A stretch of 64,000 nucleotides of DNA, from contig JAOAPX010000099.1 in NCBI GenBank assembly GCA_025463125.1, positions 1 through 64,000 on the forward strand, in the 5' to 3' direction. This document shows positions 62,908 through 64,000 of the stretch, piece by piece. The notes below the pieces were generated by a model. It was not told where the DNA came from, did no database searches, and saw only the letters and a program-made list of their open reading frames with translations. How positions within the stretch are numbered: position 1 is the stretch's first letter; the number at the start of each line of letters is the position of its first letter. Made by a program: the position numbers and the translations under genes. This DNA is from Acidobacteriota bacterium. Its GTDB lineage: Bacteria > Acidobacteriota > Blastocatellia > Pyrinomonadales > Pyrinomonadaceae.

Positions 62908-63852
62908 ATGAAAACAGCACTTATTCATCATCCGATTTATCAGAAACACGATACGGGCATCGGGCATCCGGAAACGCCGAAGCGTTATGAAGTCGTGATG
63001 AACGCGCTCAAAAACGATAAGAAGTTGTGGGCGAATTTAACGGAAATCACGCCGGAAAAAGCTTCGAAAGGGATTATTCAAGCCGCGCACACAAAGGAAC
63101 ATTTCAAACGAGTCGAAGGCGCTTTTGAAAACGGTCAGGAGAGGCTCGATGCCGATACGATTATTTCGATGAATTCGTTTGACGCTTCGCTTTACGGCGT
63201 CGGCGGCGCTTGCCGGGCGGTCGATATGGTGATGGCGGGCGAAGCTAAAAACGCTTTTGTCGCCGTTCGCCCGCCCGGACATCACGCGACCGCAGAACAC
63301 GCGATGGGTTTTTGTCTGTTTAATAACGTGGCGGTCGCGGCTCGTTACGCGCAAAGAAAATATAAGGAAATCGATCGCGTCGCGATTGTCGATTGGGACG
63401 TTCATCACGGCAACGGGACGCAGGGAATTTTCTTCGACGATCCGAGCGTGTTTTTCTTTTCGATACATCAATACCCGTGGTATCCGGGAACGGGTTCATG
63501 GGGCGAAAAAGGCTTCGGGCGCGGCAAAGGCTACACGCTGAACGTTCCGGTCAAGGCGCGCACTTCGGCGCAGGATCAAAAGCGAATGTTCGAATCGGCG
63601 ATCGGCGATATTAATCGTGATTTCAAGCCTGATTTGATTATCGTTTCCGCCGGATTCGACGCGCATCTGTCCGATCCGCTCGGTCAATTGCGGCTCGAAG
63701 ATTCCGACTTCGTTTCAATGACGAAAACGATGAAAAAATGGGCTGACGAAGTTTGCGGCGGGCGGCTTATTTCGTGTCTCGAAGGCGGTTATAATATCGA
63801 CACTTTAGGCGAATCGGTCAGAAGCCACGTCGCGGAATTGAGCCGTAATTAA
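62908..63852 (+). CDS. Histone deacetylase/acetylpolyamine amidohydrolase family protein
   Basis: 314 residues of the class II HDAC/AphA-type fold. [20 protein letters not shown] has the paired catalytic His. Zinc ligands are in [12 protein letters not shown] (Asp and His) and [12 protein letters not shown] (Asp). The C-terminal [15 protein letters not shown] is conserved. It removes acetyl groups from amines (acetylpolyamines or protein lysines); substrate not determined. The gene has its own unit; the following gene has a candidate promoter. Confidence 0.95.
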   Translation: MKTALIHHPIYQKHDTGIGHPETPKRYEVVMNALKNDKKLWANLTEITPEKASKGIIQAAHTKEHFKRVEGAFENGQERLDADTIISMNSFDASLYGVGGACRAVDMVMAGEAKNAFVAVRPPGHHATAEHAMGFCLFNNVAVAARYAQRKYKEIDRVAIVDWDVHHGNGTQGIFFDDPSVFFFSIHQYPWYPGTGSWGEKGFGRGKGYTLNVPVKARTSAQDQKRMFESAIGDINRDFKPDLIIVSAGFDAHLSDPLGQLRLEDSDFVSMTKTMKKWADEVCGGRLISCLEGGYNIDTLGESVRSHVAELSRN

Positions 63853-63857
63853 AACAA

Positions 63858-63886
63858 TTGCAAAAATTTACGCGGTTTATGATAAA
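63858..63886 (+). promoter_or_regulatory. Candidate promoter for the right-edge gene
   Basis: TTGCAA (63858-63863), a 17-base spacer and GATAAA (63881-63886). The start codon lies 47 bases further, with an AGGAG. Confidence 0.4.
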
Positions 63887-63933
63887 CTTTCCGACAATAC
63901 CCGCTAGGACTTAATAAAAAAGGAGAAAAAACG

Positions 63934-64000
63934 ATGCCGGATATAGAAATTCCGTGTGTTCAATGCAAGGAAATCTTTATTTTCACTGAAAAAGAACAGG
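63934..64000 (+). CDS. Partial zinc-ribbon protein
   Basis: The frame starts at ATG 63934 with AGGAG 9 bases upstream, and reads MPDIEIPCVQCKEIFIFTEK before the window ends. The CxxC followed by an (I/F)-FTEKEQ helix matches the short probable-zinc-ribbon proteins (zf-trcl type), which have a second CxxC not visible here. Function of that family is not known. Confidence 0.7.
   Translation, partial: MPDIEIPCVQCKEIFIFTEKEQ

Noticed and set aside
1-64000. CRISPR arrays, tRNA or rRNA genes, IS elements
   Set aside because: No regularly spaced long direct repeats with unique spacers, no recognisable tRNA T-loop/acceptor pattern, no transposase frame or terminal inverted repeats with target duplications were found by reading both strands.

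Overview
The window reads as a stretch of chromosome from an aerobic, Gram-negative-type bacterium of moderate GC content. I infer Acidobacteriota, most likely class Blastocatellia. The grounds are a very large Oar-like TonB-dependent receptor with an N-terminal carboxypeptidase-regulatory domain, a secreted SpoIVB-type S55 peptidase in a non-sporulating context, a CvpA-CAP fusion and a DUF5658 membrane protein. This placement comes from gene content alone; there is no rRNA gene. I saw no tRNA, rRNA, IS element, phage gene or CRISPR array.

Region 1 (1-17 kb, minus strand) is a respiratory complex I locus transcribed nuoA-B-C-D-E-F-[bTHX]-G-H-J-K-[GNAT]-L-M-N. It starts at a good sigma-70-like promoter near 17.08 kb and ends in a long hairpin at 1053-1110. 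nuoI is absent where it should lie between nuoH and nuoJ. A 41-codon gene for ribosomal protein bTHX sits between nuoF and nuoG, and a GNAT acetyltransferase is coupled to nuoL by a one-base overlap. NuoL carries two His-rich insertions.

Region 2 (17-21 kb, plus strand) holds a regulatory-domain protein, thiS-thiG, a zinc-ribbon membrane protein, and moaD-moaE. A frameshifted minus-strand pseudogene follows.

Region 3 (21-37.7 kb) is mixed housekeeping and envelope: a small alarmone hydrolase, the S55 peptidase, a probable pseudo-hydrolase, a Lon-domain protein, an SbcD-like nuclease, an IMPase-family phosphatase, an HtrA protease, ispH, gatB, an SDR, an esterase and several secreted proteins of unknown function.

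Region 4 (37.7-46.8 kb, minus strand) is a compact five-gene chemosensory operon of Pil-Chp flavour: TPR/zinc-ribbon/receiver protein, CheW, two membrane MCPs with no sensor domain, and a CheA-receiver hybrid. It has no cheR or cheB.

Region 5 (47-64 kb) carries a thioredoxin-reductase-like flavoprotein without the redox CxxC, the 1249-residue TonB receptor, CvpA-CAP, acs, the conserved block rpmE-DUF1385-prfA, a METTL25-type methyltransferase, DinB-like and VOC proteins, a DadA-like oxidase and a histone-deacetylase-family amidohydrolase.

The pattern least explained by genes is a set of A-rich intergenic segments phased in 7-base units. They often form perfect inverted repeats and run into the stop or start codons of flanking genes.
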